Shown here: piece after piece, positions 34,292-43,673 of the stretch
Layout of the letters: each line of letters begins with the position of its first letter
How positions within the stretch are numbered: the stretch's first letter is position 1
NCBI GenBank assembly: GCA_000437435.1
Contig: FR899619.1
Span: 1,436 to 47,838 of the forward strand
From: Clostridium sp. CAG:768
GTDB taxonomy: Bacteria; Cyanobacteriota; Vampirovibrionia; Gastranaerophilales; Gastranaerophilaceae
DNA: 46,403 nt
Direction of reading: 5' to 3'
Notes under the pieces: model-generated
Told to the model about the DNA's origin: nothing
The model's input: the letters and a program-made list of their open reading frames with translations, nothing else
The model's database searches: none
Made by a program: the position numbers and the translations under genes

Positions 34292-34344
34292 TTTCTCCCC
34301 TTATCAAAAGCATGATAACCCTGTAAAACTTAAAAGTAAATAGG

Positions 34345-35400
34345 CTAAATTCTTACGACAAACCCACCGCCAATCAAGTGTTTGTCATCAATATCATAAA
34401 TAACACCAGACTGACCGTTTGTTACGGAATTTACAGGCTCATAAAATTCAATATCTGCAAAATCATCAAAAAGTCTTACATGAGCTTTTTTATGTTCCAT
34501 GTTATAACGAATTTTAACCCAAGCATCAAATTCTTTTTTCTCAATTGGGTATGTTAAATTCAAATTAGTTATTTTTAAATTTTTCTTATAATTATCTTCT
34601 TCCCTGCCAACATATACAATATTTTTTTCAGGATTTATATCTATTACATACAAAGGATAAGGAGCTGCAATCCCAATACCCTTACGCTGTCCTATTGTAT
34701 ATTGGTAACAGCCGTTATGCACACCCCATTTTTTACCCGTCAAAATATCTATAAAATCACCTTTGTTTTCACCTAATTTTTCTGACAGGAATTTTTTTGT
34801 AGTCATAGGCTTTTGAATAAAACAAATATCCTGACTTTCTTTTGAATCTTTTGGAGGTAAATCAAAATCCTCTGCAATCTTTTTTACCTCAGACTTTTCA
34901 TAATGATATAGAGGAAATATTGTCTTAGATAACTGTTTTTGTCCTAAACGATAAAGAAAATATAATTGATCCTTGTGTTCGTCTTTTGCGGGATAAAGTT
35001 TATAAATACCATCAACACATCTAATATCTGCATAATGACCTGTTGCGAATACATCTGCTTTTAACTCATTAATTGCATAATCAAAAAGCACACCCCATTT
35101 AATAAACTGATTACATACAATACAAGGATTAGGTGTTTTCCCTGACTTATAAGCATCTACAAAATAATCAATTATTTTTTCTTTAAACAAAGAAACAGCA
35201 TCAAATACATGCAGATCAATTCCAAGTTTGTCTGCTACACGTTTTGCATTTTTTACAACAATATCTGATGCCTCAGAATCTATCATACGACCTGTTAGGC
35301 CTACAACCTCATACCCTTGTTTTTGAAGCAAAAGAGCTGTGACAGAACTGTCAACACCACCACTCATTGCAACAACAGCTTTTTTAGACATACTTTCCAT
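34345..35400 (-). CDS. mnmA: tRNA-specific 2-thiouridylase
   Basis: The 351-residue protein has the PP-loop AMSGGVDSSVTALLL, the first catalytic Cys in PNPCIVCNQFIKWG, the second in SQDICFIQ, and YTIGQRKGIG. It makes 2-thiouridine at position 34 of Lys, Glu and Gln tRNAs. I keep the first ATG (35400) because TGTTAAAAT ends 6 nt before it, giving a leaderless mRNA, and no ribosome site favours the ATG at codon 4. Confidence 0.95.
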   Translation of the reverse strand: MESMSKKAVVAMSGGVDSSVTALLLQKQGYEVVGLTGRMIDSEASDIVVKNAKRVADKLGIDLHVFDAVSLFKEKIIDYFVDAYKSGKTPNPCIVCNQFIKWGVLFDYAINELKADVFATGHYADIRCVDGIYKLYPAKDEHKDQLYFLYRLGQKQLSKTIFPLYHYEKSEVKKIAEDFDLPPKDSKESQDICFIQKPMTTKKFLSEKLGENKGDFIDILTGKKWGVHNGCYQYTIGQRKGIGIAAPYPLYVIDINPEKNIVYVGREEDNYKKNLKITNLNLTYPIEKKEFDAWVKIRYNMEHKKAHVRLFDDFADIEFYEPVNSVTNGQSGVIYDIDDKHLIGGGFVVRI

Positions 35401-35406
35401 ATCTAA

Positions 35407-35412
35407 ATTTTA
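35407..35412 (-). promoter_or_regulatory. Extended -10 giving a leaderless mnmA mRNA
   Basis: TGTTAAAAT with TAAAAT at 35412-35407 on the minus strand, followed by TTAGAT and the ATG. Confidence 0.45.
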
Positions 35413-35474
35413 ACATAAAAATTGACTTGATAGTATTCGGATAGTAAAATTATCATATTAATAAGGAGAGTTTT

Positions 35475-36749
35475 ATGGAAATTAAATCAGTAATATTAGC
35501 TGCCGGCAAAGGCACAAGAATGAAATCAAATACCCCAAAAGTTTTACATAAAATATTTGAAAAACCTTTACTTGGATATGTATTAGATAATGTAAAAAAT
35601 ATAGTAAATGAATCTTTTGTAATAGTAGGACATCATGCAGAAGAAGTTACAGAATATGTAGAAAAGAATTACAAAACTGCTAAAACAGTTTTGCAATCTC
35701 CTCAATTAGGAACAGGTCATGCTGTATCAATGGTATGTCCTGCTTTAGAAAACTTTGATGGACAAGTAATTATACTATGCGGAGATACACCACTAATTAC
35801 AGAAAATACATTGAAAAAATTTGTAGAGTACCATAACTCTAACAATTCAGATTTAACCGTAATGAGTACAATTTTTGAAAACCCTACAAATTACGGAAGA
35901 ATTATAAGAGAAGCAGATAATTCTCTAAAATGTATAGTTGAAGAAAAAGATGCAACACCTGCTCAAAAAGCTGTAAAAGAAGTTAATGCAGGAATCTATT
36001 GTCTTAACTGGGGAAAAATTAAACCAGCTTTTTCGCAATTAACAAGCAATAACGCACAAGGTGAATATTATCTTACTGACATAATTGCTTGGGGCAAAAA
36101 GAATAACCTTAATGTTAACGCATTTATCTTAGAAAACAGTGATGAAATATACGGAATTAATTCTCGTTCAAACTTAGCTACTGCAACAAAAATAATGAAT
36201 GACAGAAAATTAAATTCATTAATGGATAATGGTGTAACAATTGTAGATCCTACATCTACTTGGATATCAGAAGATACCGAAATCGGAGCCGATACAATAA
36301 TTTATCCGTCAACTTACATTGAGGGAAAAAATAAAATCGGTAAAAACTGCAAAATTGGGCCTTGTGCACATTTAAGAGGAGATGTTGAAATCTCTGACAA
36401 CTGCAAAATCGGGAATTTTGTAGAAGTAAAAAAAGCAAAAATTGACCATAACACAAATGCTGGTCACCTAAGCTATATAGGAGATGCAGAACTAGGTGCA
36501 CACATAAATATTGGAGCAGGCACAATCACCGCAAATTATGATCCGATTACAAAAACAAAAAGTAAAACAATTTTAAAAGATAACGTAAAAATCGGTTCAA
36601 ACACAGTACTTGTAGCCCCAGTAGAAATTGGAGAAGGTACAAATATCGGAGCAGGAAGTGTTATCACTAAAAACATCGGCGAATGGGCACTTGGTATTAC
36701 AAGAGCTCCGTTAAAAATTCTCGAAAACTGGGTTAAAAAGAAAATGTAA
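35475..36749 (+). CDS. glmU: Bifunctional GlmU, UDP-GlcNAc synthesis
   Basis: The 424-residue protein has an N-terminal uridyltransferase domain (LAAGKGTRMKSNTPKVLHK, LCGDTPLI) and a C-terminal left-handed beta helix acetyltransferase with the catalytic region NAGHLSYIGDAELG and GAGTITANYD. It makes UDP-GlcNAc for peptidoglycan and LPS. It is a little shorter than the E. coli enzyme (456). AAGGAG precedes the ATG, and a strong terminator follows. Confidence 0.94.
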   Translation: MEIKSVILAAGKGTRMKSNTPKVLHKIFEKPLLGYVLDNVKNIVNESFVIVGHHAEEVTEYVEKNYKTAKTVLQSPQLGTGHAVSMVCPALENFDGQVIILCGDTPLITENTLKKFVEYHNSNNSDLTVMSTIFENPTNYGRIIREADNSLKCIVEEKDATPAQKAVKEVNAGIYCLNWGKIKPAFSQLTSNNAQGEYYLTDIIAWGKKNNLNVNAFILENSDEIYGINSRSNLATATKIMNDRKLNSLMDNGVTIVDPTSTWISEDTEIGADTIIYPSTYIEGKNKIGKNCKIGPCAHLRGDVEISDNCKIGNFVEVKKAKIDHNTNAGHLSYIGDAELGAHINIGAGTITANYDPITKTKSKTILKDNVKIGSNTVLVAPVEIGEGTNIGAGSVITKNIGEWALGITRAPLKILENWVKKKM

Positions 36750-36758
36750 AAATAGATT

Positions 36759-36787
36759 AAAAAAATTCCCTTAAAGGGAATTTTTTT
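36759..36787 (+). terminator. Rho-independent terminator of glmU
   Basis: Exact 12-nt arms AAAAAAATTCCC and GGGAATTTTTTT around TTAAA. The promoter of the next gene starts right after it. Confidence 0.9.
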
Positions 36788-36790
36788 ATA

Positions 36791-36799
36791 TGCTAAAAT
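36791..36799 (+). promoter_or_regulatory. Extended -10 giving a leaderless MFS mRNA
   Basis: TGCTAAAAT, the same nine bases as before smpB, ends 7 nt before the ATG at 36807. Confidence 0.5.
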
Positions 36800-36806
36800 T
36801 AAAACT

Positions 36807-38213
36807 ATGAGCACAAAAGAAATAAAATGGACAATGTTTGTAATCACTGCAGTCGGCAATTTTATTGCCATGCTTGATTCTACAACTGTTAATTTAGCTC
36901 TTTATCCAATGTCTGTTGATTTACACGTTACTATGGGACAAATCCAATGGGTAATGATTGCTTATATGCTTGTGCTCACTGTATTTTTACCATTTTTCGG
37001 AAAACTTGGCGATATATTTCCAAAAAATAAATTATACTCAATCGGTTTTGGAATTTTTGCACTAGGAGCTTTCTTAAATACAACAGCAGGAAGTTTTGGA
37101 TTACTAATTGCATTCAGGTGCTTAGAAGCACTTGGAGCATCTATTATGCTTTCAAACGCTCAAGCAATTATCGCAACAATTTTTAAAAACGAAAGACGAG
37201 GAAAAGCTCTCGGACTTAATGGTTGTTTGGTTGCAATTGGAGGGATGAGCGGACCTGCTTTAGGCGGAATTTTAATTAATTCCTTTGGCTGGCATTCAGT
37301 ATTTATCCCCTGCATTCCTGTAGCCTTAATCGGAGCATATTACGCCTACAAAGTGCTTCCACATCACGCTAAAATTGATATTACAAATTTCAAATTTGAT
37401 TATAAAGGTTTTATCTATTTTACAATAAGTTTGTTTGCACTGCTGCTTGCAATATCTGAAGGACACAGCTGGGGTTGGAATTCGCTAAAAATAATTTCTC
37501 TTGGCATAATTACATTGATATTTGGAATATTATTTTATATCAGAGATCACAAAATTAACTATCCATTAATCAATTTCTCAATGTTCAAAATCAAGCCATT
37601 CACATTTGGGAATTTGGCAGTAATGACATCTTACATGGCAATGTATACAAACAGTATTTTACTACCATTCTTTTTACAAGAAATACTTAAGTATAACGCA
37701 TTAGTAACAGGTCTTTTAATCTTGCCTTATTCTGTTACATTATCTTTTATAGCACCGATTGCAGGAAGATTATCAGGAAAATACGGAAGCAGACAGCTAA
37801 CAATTGCCGGGCCAATTTTATATTGCATAGCACTTTTATTATTCACCATATACAACAAAAATGTCGCTATGTGGCAAATAGTTGTTGCGTCAGGACTTAT
37901 GGGAATAGGTAATGGACTATTCCAGTCACCATCAAATAACGCTATTATGACAAGTGTTCAAAAACATGAAGTAGGTATAGCATCAGGTATTTTAGCACTA
38001 TCAAGAAATATGGGGAATATACTTGGAGTAGCAGTCACAATTACATTATTTGAAACATTTAGAAACATTTTTATAGAATCAGGCAAAGTTTATGATTTAG
38101 CATTTTTATTCTCTTACAGAACAACTATGTGCTTTGGGATATTTTTCGGACTTTGCTGTTTATCATTTGCATTTATTGCTTACCAGCCCCAGAAAAAGGA
38201 AATAAAATCTTAA
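36807..38213 (+). CDS. MFS multidrug exporter, DHA2 (EmrB/QacA) type
   Basis: The 468-residue protein has about 14 hydrophobic segments. The first helix motif MLDSTTVNLALYPM is the DHA2 motif D1, followed by WVMIAYMLVLTVFLPFFGKL (motif A region) and a motif C-like GGMSGPALGGILINSFGW. It would export drugs or other toxic compounds by proton antiport. No EmrA adaptor is adjacent. Its last 41 nt overlap the convergent gene at 38173. Confidence 0.9.
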   Translation: MSTKEIKWTMFVITAVGNFIAMLDSTTVNLALYPMSVDLHVTMGQIQWVMIAYMLVLTVFLPFFGKLGDIFPKNKLYSIGFGIFALGAFLNTTAGSFGLLIAFRCLEALGASIMLSNAQAIIATIFKNERRGKALGLNGCLVAIGGMSGPALGGILINSFGWHSVFIPCIPVALIGAYYAYKVLPHHAKIDITNFKFDYKGFIYFTISLFALLLAISEGHSWGWNSLKIISLGIITLIFGILFYIRDHKINYPLINFSMFKIKPFTFGNLAVMTSYMAMYTNSILLPFFLQEILKYNALVTGLLILPYSVTLSFIAPIAGRLSGKYGSRQLTIAGPILYCIALLLFTIYNKNVAMWQIVVASGLMGIGNGLFQSPSNNAIMTSVQKHEVGIASGILALSRNMGNILGVAVTITLFETFRNIFIESGKVYDLAFLFSYRTTMCFGIFFGLCCLSFAFIAYQPQKKEIKS

Positions 38214-38844
38214 AAAAGTACTTCTCGCCGCTACTATACTCAACTTCAACAACAGGAAACGGATTATCTAACTCATAAACTCCATAAAATGTCTTTTTTT
38301 GAAGCACTCCAATTGAAGTACTCGTAACTTGTTTTGATTCTAAAACCTTTATATTTTCATATTCTTTAGCTAATAATTTTGCATCCTTTTTAGAAAGACT
38401 ATCACAAACCGTTTTCATAGCATTAAATGGCAAACTACCAATATAATAAATTGTTGCTAATTCAGCAAGAGGTACAGAACCAATCATTGATCCATATTCC
38501 TTTATTCCTTCAACAGTATCTCCTAATGGACTAGTATTCTTTCTTGGTTCATATTTTTCCTTTTTTAGGTATAAATCAATTATTTCATCAGAACCGATAC
38601 CAACATCACGGACAATAACTTTTATATCTTGATTTGAAGCATTAACAATTGTGTATCCTAAAATATAAAAATATTTTCGAAATGGTCCAGAAAAAGGGGT
38701 TGGGGAAATTTGAATTTTAATATCAACAGGCGGATGATCCGAAATTTCAATATTTGAACTTTGCAATATTGGTTTAATATAATCATTCGCATAAACAAAT
38801 ACTGGCAGAAAAAACACTAAAAGTAAAAAAATATATTTTTTCAT
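38173..38844 (-). CDS. Secreted protein of unknown function
   Basis: The 223-residue protein has a Sec signal peptide (KKYIFLLLVFFLPVFVYA-ND, cut near residue 19). The mature part has beta-strand character and no cysteine or known motif. It is transcribed from TTGATT (38878-38873), 16 bp, then TGTTATAAT (TATAAT 38856-38851), which ends 6 nt before the ATG, so a leaderless mRNA is likely. It overlaps the MFS gene tail by 41 nt. Confidence 0.7.
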   Translation of the reverse strand: MKKYIFLLLVFFLPVFVYANDYIKPILQSSNIEISDHPPVDIKIQISPTPFSGPFRKYFYILGYTIVNASNQDIKVIVRDVGIGSDEIIDLYLKKEKYEPRKNTSPLGDTVEGIKEYGSMIGSVPLAELATIYYIGSLPFNAMKTVCDSLSKKDAKLLAKEYENIKVLESKQVTSTSIGVLQKKTFYGVYELDNPFPVVEVEYSSGEKYFFKILFPFSGAGKQ

Positions 38845-38850
38845 GAAGAT

Positions 38851-38878
38851 ATTATAACAAATTTTAAACGTAAATCAA
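38851..38878 (-). promoter_or_regulatory. Promoter giving a leaderless mRNA for the secreted protein
   Basis: TTGATT, a 16-bp spacer ending in TGT, and TATAAT on the minus strand, six bases before the ATG at 38844. Confidence 0.6.
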
Positions 38879-38963
38879 TATCTATTGAAAATAAATCTTT
38901 CCTGTTGTAAAATAAAAGTGTAAAAATTACACTAAACAACCAATTTATAAATGGCAGGGAATT

Positions 38964-40763
38964 ATGACAACACAAAACGAAAATATAAGAAACATTGCGA
39001 TTATCGCACACGTAGACCACGGTAAAACAACACTTGTAGATTGTCTTTTAAAACAAGCAGGTGCTTTTAGATCTAACCAACAAGTACAAGAACGTGTACT
39101 TGACAGTAACGATTTAGAAAGAGAACGTGGAATCACAATTTTATCAAAAAATATTTCTATCAATTACAAAGATACAAAAATCAACGTTGTAGACACACCG
39201 GGGCACGCAGACTTTGGGGGCGAAGTTGAACGTGTATTAGGCATGGTAGATGGAGCATTACTAATTGTAGATGCTGCAGAAGGTCCAATGCCTCAGACAA
39301 GATTTGTATTATCAAAAGCATTAGAATTAGGTTTAAAAATTATTGTAGTAATCAACAAAATTGACAAACCTGCAGCAGAACCATTAACTGCACTTGATAA
39401 AGTTTTTGATTTATTCACAGAACTAACTGATAGAGAAGATTTAATTGATTTTCCATTTATATTCTCAAGCAGTTTAAACGGGTTTGCAATTAAAGACTTA
39501 GATGATGAAAGAAAAGATATGATTCCATTATTGGATTGTATCTTAGAAAATATTCAACCTCCAAAAGGTGATGCGTCAAAACCATTCCAATTCAGAGCAA
39601 CTACACTAGACTACAATGAATACGTTGGCAGAATTGTAATCGGTCGTATTGAAAACGGAAAAGTTAAATCTCAAGAACAAGTTTGCGTAATACACGCAGA
39701 TGGATCTCAAGAAAAAGGTAAAATTACAAAATTGTTTGGATTCCACGATTTAGGCAGAGTAGAAATTGAAGAAGCTGTAGCCGGAGATATTGTAGGAATT
39801 GCAGGTTTTGCTGATATCCAAATCGGAGAAAGTGTTTGTTCTTTATCAGATCCAAAACCATTACCTTTAATAAAAGTAGATGAACCAACATTACAAATGA
39901 ATTTTTCTGTAAATGACAGCCCATTTGCAGGAACAGAAGGAAAATTTGTAACATCAAGACAATTAAGAAAAAGATTATATGATGAATTAGAAAAGAATGT
40001 AAGCTTGCGTGTTGAAGACACAGATTCTACAGATGTATTCAGAGTATCTGGCAGAGGCGAATTACATTTAGGAATTTTAATCGAAACAATGCGTCGTGAA
40101 GGTTATGAATTCCAAGTTTCAAAACCAGAAGTTATTTATAAAAATATAGACGGAAAACAATGTGAACCATATGAAAACTTAATTGTAGATGTACCTGAAG
40201 GATATGCAGGAAGCTGTATTGATAGACTTTCAGGCAGAAAAGCTGAAATGAAAGAAATGAATAATGCTAAAAATAGAACTACAATGGTATTCCATATTCC
40301 GGCAAGAGGTCTAATCGGATTCAGAAGTGAATTTATAAGAATGACACGTGGTGAAGGTATTATGTACCATACATTCTTAGATTACAGACCATATGCAGGC
40401 GATATTCCTCGTCAAAGAAACGGTTCAATCATCGCGCACGAACAAGGTGAAGCTATTCCATACGCATTAGCTCAATACGAAGATAGAGGCGTATTCTTTG
40501 TAACTCCAAAAACAAAAGTTTATCGTGGTATGATTATCGGAGAATGCAACAAACCTCAAGACATCGTGGTTAATATCTGTAAAACTAAAAAATTAACCAA
40601 TATGAGAAGTGCAACAGCTGATGTTATGGTAACTCTTCAAGCTCACAAAGAAATGTCTTTAGAAGAATGTATGGAATACATCGGAGATGATGAACTTGTT
40701 GAAATTACACCTGAAAATGTAAGAATTAGAAAAGCTGATTTAACAAAGAAAATATATAACTAA
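38964..40763 (+). CDS. typA: Translational GTPase TypA/BipA
   Basis: The 599-residue protein has G1 AHVDHGKTTLVD, the switch I region RERGITI, G3 DTPGHADFGGEV, G4 NKIDKP and the BipA C-terminal domain ending in NVRIRKADL. BipA acts in ribosome assembly and stress adaptation. GCAGGGA precedes the ATG. A terminator follows. Confidence 0.97.
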   Translation: MTTQNENIRNIAIIAHVDHGKTTLVDCLLKQAGAFRSNQQVQERVLDSNDLERERGITILSKNISINYKDTKINVVDTPGHADFGGEVERVLGMVDGALLIVDAAEGPMPQTRFVLSKALELGLKIIVVINKIDKPAAEPLTALDKVFDLFTELTDREDLIDFPFIFSSSLNGFAIKDLDDERKDMIPLLDCILENIQPPKGDASKPFQFRATTLDYNEYVGRIVIGRIENGKVKSQEQVCVIHADGSQEKGKITKLFGFHDLGRVEIEEAVAGDIVGIAGFADIQIGESVCSLSDPKPLPLIKVDEPTLQMNFSVNDSPFAGTEGKFVTSRQLRKRLYDELEKNVSLRVEDTDSTDVFRVSGRGELHLGILIETMRREGYEFQVSKPEVIYKNIDGKQCEPYENLIVDVPEGYAGSCIDRLSGRKAEMKEMNNAKNRTTMVFHIPARGLIGFRSEFIRMTRGEGIMYHTFLDYRPYAGDIPRQRNGSIIAHEQGEAIPYALAQYEDRGVFFVTPKTKVYRGMIIGECNKPQDIVVNICKTKKLTNMRSATADVMVTLQAHKEMSLEECMEYIGDDELVEITPENVRIRKADLTKKIYN

Positions 40764-40780
40764 CAATATATAATAAATAA

Positions 40781-40810
40781 AAAAAAGACCGAACTAAAGC
40801 GGTCTTTTTT
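40781..40810 (+). terminator. Rho-independent terminator of typA
   Basis: Arms AAAAAAGACCG and CGGTCTTTTTT with an 8-nt loop, followed by more Ts. Confidence 0.9.
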
Positions 40811-41150
40811 TATGGTAAACTTTTCCAAAATGATGGATCAGATAGAGCTTTGTAATTACATCCGACACCATTTTTTTATCGGTAGAGGTCTTTGAACAAA
40901 ATCCATCATTTTTATATACTGTACCACTAGCTCACATAGGAAGTAATTTCCCACTATCATCAATCTGGAACATAATGCTCTAATCTATTTGGTCCATTTT
41001 TATATCCATTAACATCGGTTGAAACATAAAGAGAAATACCAATATTTTCAATTAGAATAATACTCCCATCAGTTAATACAAACTGGTCATCATCAAACAA
41101 TGCTAAATCTACATAATCAGTTCCATTAAAATTTTTATATATTTTAGAAT
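40810..41150 (-). pseudogene. Decayed C-terminal fragment of a type IV pilin-like gene
   Basis: This 436-bp gap between typA and the next gene has no intact ORF, but the minus strand can be read through frame changes as a pilin-like C-terminal domain. One frame gives NFNGTDYVDLALFDDDQFVL, then TDGSIILIEN and STDVNGYKNGPNRLEHYV. After a shift near 40970 it gives FQIDDSGKLLPM, a stop, then ASGTVYKNDGFCSKTSTDKK. After another shift it gives NGVGCNYKALSDPSFWKSLP and a stop at 40810-40812. The DVNGxKxGPN segment is what intact members of this pilin-like family carry. The N-terminal half is missing. Confidence 0.7.
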
Positions 41151-41199
41151 TTTATCAATTGCGTTTTTATGCTACATTGATTGAGGTTAGGAGAAAAAT

Positions 41200-42336
41200 A
41201 TGAAAAAACTTTTTATAATTCTATTATTATTTCTAGGGATACCAACACTTGCTGATGAAAACAAAGCAGTCTTACCATCTGAAACTGGTATCGTAGAAAG
41301 CATAAAATACGAAGATGCAGAAAATCTTAATCAAGGAGAATCAACGACAAAACAACTTGTTACAGTAAAAGTTCTCACTGGAAATTTTAAAGGTACAAAA
41401 CGCCTAATTGAAAATATGCTAACAGGAAATCCGGCCTATGACATAAACTTAACCAAAGGTAATAAAGTCGTTTTACACGTAGAACCAAACTCTGATACAA
41501 TTACAACTCCAGAAGACGTTGATTTTTTCATTGCCGATTTAAAAAGAGATAATCAAATTTTTGTATTTACAGGAATTTTCTTTATCCTACTACTTTTAAT
41601 CGGTAAAAAGAAGGGCTTTACAAGTATAATTTCAATAATCTCTACTATAGCGTTAATATTTTTTATGCTGTTACCAATGATATTAAACGGTTTTTGTCCT
41701 ATTGCATCAGCTGTTCTGACGGGAATTATTTCAACAGTAATTACCATATATTTAGTCGGAGGTCTAAATTCAAAAAGTTCATCAGCAATTATTGGAACTA
41801 GCATAAGTTTAATCTTTGCAGGAGCATTATCAATGCTTGCAATATACTTTGCTCATCTTACAGGCTTTGCAGGTGAAGAAAATATGTTTTTATACACAGC
41901 GAGACCTGATTTAAGTTTCACAGGAATTCTATCAGCTTCTATGATTATCAGTGCATTAGGAGCATTAATGGATACAGCTGTATCAATAGCAAGTACAGTA
42001 AACGAAATTTTTGAAACCGATAAATCGCTATCAGTAAAACAACTATTCAAGTCAGGCATGAATGTAGGTCGAGATATTATAGGCACAATGTCAAATACAC
42101 TTATTCTCGTCTATTTAGGAAGTTCTTTAACACTTGTACTTCTATCAAGTAATATAGATATGAATAAATTTTTCAATCTTAATCAAGTTGCAACAGAAAT
42201 TCTATCAGCTTTAACAGGTAGCATAGCAATTCTGTTTTGTGTCCCAATCACAGCAATTATTGCAGCTTATTTAATAAAAAAACAACAAGATAAAATTAAA
42301 TTCAATTTTGATATAGAAAAAGAGATGAATGATTAA
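41200..42336 (+). CDS. YibE/F family membrane protein
   Basis: The 378-residue protein has a signal sequence (LFIILLLFLGIPTLA-DE), a soluble beta domain of about 100 residues, then seven or so transmembrane helices including ALGALMDTAVSIASTVNEI and DIIGTMSNTLILVYLGSSL, the YibE/F signature regions. The function of the family is not established. TAGGAGA precedes the ATG. A terminator overlaps the stop codon. Confidence 0.85.
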   Translation: MKKLFIILLLFLGIPTLADENKAVLPSETGIVESIKYEDAENLNQGESTTKQLVTVKVLTGNFKGTKRLIENMLTGNPAYDINLTKGNKVVLHVEPNSDTITTPEDVDFFIADLKRDNQIFVFTGIFFILLLLIGKKKGFTSIISIISTIALIFFMLLPMILNGFCPIASAVLTGIISTVITIYLVGGLNSKSSSAIIGTSISLIFAGALSMLAIYFAHLTGFAGEENMFLYTARPDLSFTGILSASMIISALGALMDTAVSIASTVNEIFETDKSLSVKQLFKSGMNVGRDIIGTMSNTLILVYLGSSLTLVLLSSNIDMNKFFNLNQVATEILSALTGSIAILFCVPITAIIAAYLIKKQQDKIKFNFDIEKEMND

Positions 42337-42351
42337 ACATTCATCTCTTTT
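42318..42351. terminator. Bidirectional terminator overlapping the YibE/F stop codon
   Basis: Exact 14-nt arms (AAAAGAGATGAATG and CATTCATCTCTTTT) around a 6-nt loop that contains the TAA stop. T-runs lie on both sides, so it also ends metK, which comes from the other strand. Confidence 0.85.
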
Positions 42352-42370
42352 CTTTTTTAATCTATGTATC

Positions 42371-43645
42371 TTATTTAGAACAAGAACATCCACAGCAAGC
42401 TTGAGATTTCAGAGCATCAGCTTTATCTGTTCTCTCCCAAGGTACATCAATATCAGTTCTGCCCATATGACCGTAAGCTGCTAATAATTGATAGAACTTA
42501 CCGCCATTTTTAGCTGGCAATCCGCGTAAATCAAATTGATTAATAATTGCAGCAGGTCTTAAATCAAAGTTTTTATAAACTAATTTAGAAATTTCATCAT
42601 CTGAAATTTTACCTGTTCCGAATGTATCAACCATGATTGAAATAGGTTCTGCAACACCAATTGCGTATGCAAGTTCAATTTCACATTTTTCAGCTAAGCC
42701 CGCAGCTACAATATTTTTTGCAACCCAACGAGATGCATATGCAGCAGATCTGTCAACTTTTGTAGGATCTTTTCCAGAGAAAGCACCACCACCGTGACGA
42801 GAATAACCGCCATAAGTATCAACGATGATTTTACGACCAGTCAAACCTGCATCACCTTGAGGTCCACCAACTACGAAACGCCCTGATGGGTTTACTAAAA
42901 TTTTTGTTTCACTGTCTAATTTAATTTCTTCATTTTCAAATACATAATCAATTACATATTTTTTAATATCATTTCTAATAATTTCTTGAACTTTTGAATT
43001 ATCAGAAACACCATTAATTTCTGGATCATGTTGAGTTGAAATTAATACAGTATGAATTCTTGAAGGTTTTCCATCAACATATTCAACAGTAACTTGAGAT
43101 TTACCATCCGGTCTTAAATATGAAAGAATACCTTGTTTTCTAACTTGAGCTAATCTGTAAGATAATTTATGAGCCAAGCTGATTGGCAACGGCATTAATT
43201 CAGGAGTTTCGTTACAAGCATAACCAAACATAATACCTTGGTCACCTGCGCCTATATTTTCTGTTTCAGAAGTTGATGTATCAGCATTATCAGATCTTGT
43301 TTCAAGAGCTTTATTAACGCCTCCTGCGATATCGCAAGATTGTTCATCAATACTAGTTAAAACAGCACAAGTATCAGCATCAAAACCACCGCCAGATGCA
43401 CCTGAATAACCGATATTTTTAATAGTACTTCTTACAACTGATGGAATATCTACATAACAATCAGATGTAATTTCACCACAAACAAGAGCCATGCCAGTAG
43501 TAACAGTGGTTTCAGCAGCTACTCTTGATTGAGGATATTTTGTCAAAAACTCGTCCAAAATAGCATCAGAAATCTGATCGCAAACTTTGTCGGGGTGTCC
43601 TTCTGTAACTGATTCAGAAGTGAATAAAAAATTTTTTGGTGTCAT
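42371..43645 (-). CDS. metK: S-adenosylmethionine synthetase
   Basis: The 424-residue protein has the MetK motifs FTSESVTEGHPDKVCDQISD, GAGDQGIMFGYA, the P-loop-like GGPQGDAGLTGRK, and GGGAFSGKDPTKVDRSAAY. It makes SAM from methionine and ATP. It is longer than usual and ends in a Cys-rich tail (ACCGCSCSK) that I do not know from the family. AAGGAG precedes the ATG. A GC-rich structured leader lies upstream. Confidence 0.96.
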   Translation of the reverse strand: MTPKNFLFTSESVTEGHPDKVCDQISDAILDEFLTKYPQSRVAAETTVTTGMALVCGEITSDCYVDIPSVVRSTIKNIGYSGASGGGFDADTCAVLTSIDEQSCDIAGGVNKALETRSDNADTSTSETENIGAGDQGIMFGYACNETPELMPLPISLAHKLSYRLAQVRKQGILSYLRPDGKSQVTVEYVDGKPSRIHTVLISTQHDPEINGVSDNSKVQEIIRNDIKKYVIDYVFENEEIKLDSETKILVNPSGRFVVGGPQGDAGLTGRKIIVDTYGGYSRHGGGAFSGKDPTKVDRSAAYASRWVAKNIVAAGLAEKCEIELAYAIGVAEPISIMVDTFGTGKISDDEISKLVYKNFDLRPAAIINQFDLRGLPAKNGGKFYQLLAAYGHMGRTDIDVPWERTDKADALKSQACCGCSCSK

Positions 43646-43673
43646 TTAAAAATTCTCCTTAATTTGTATTTTG

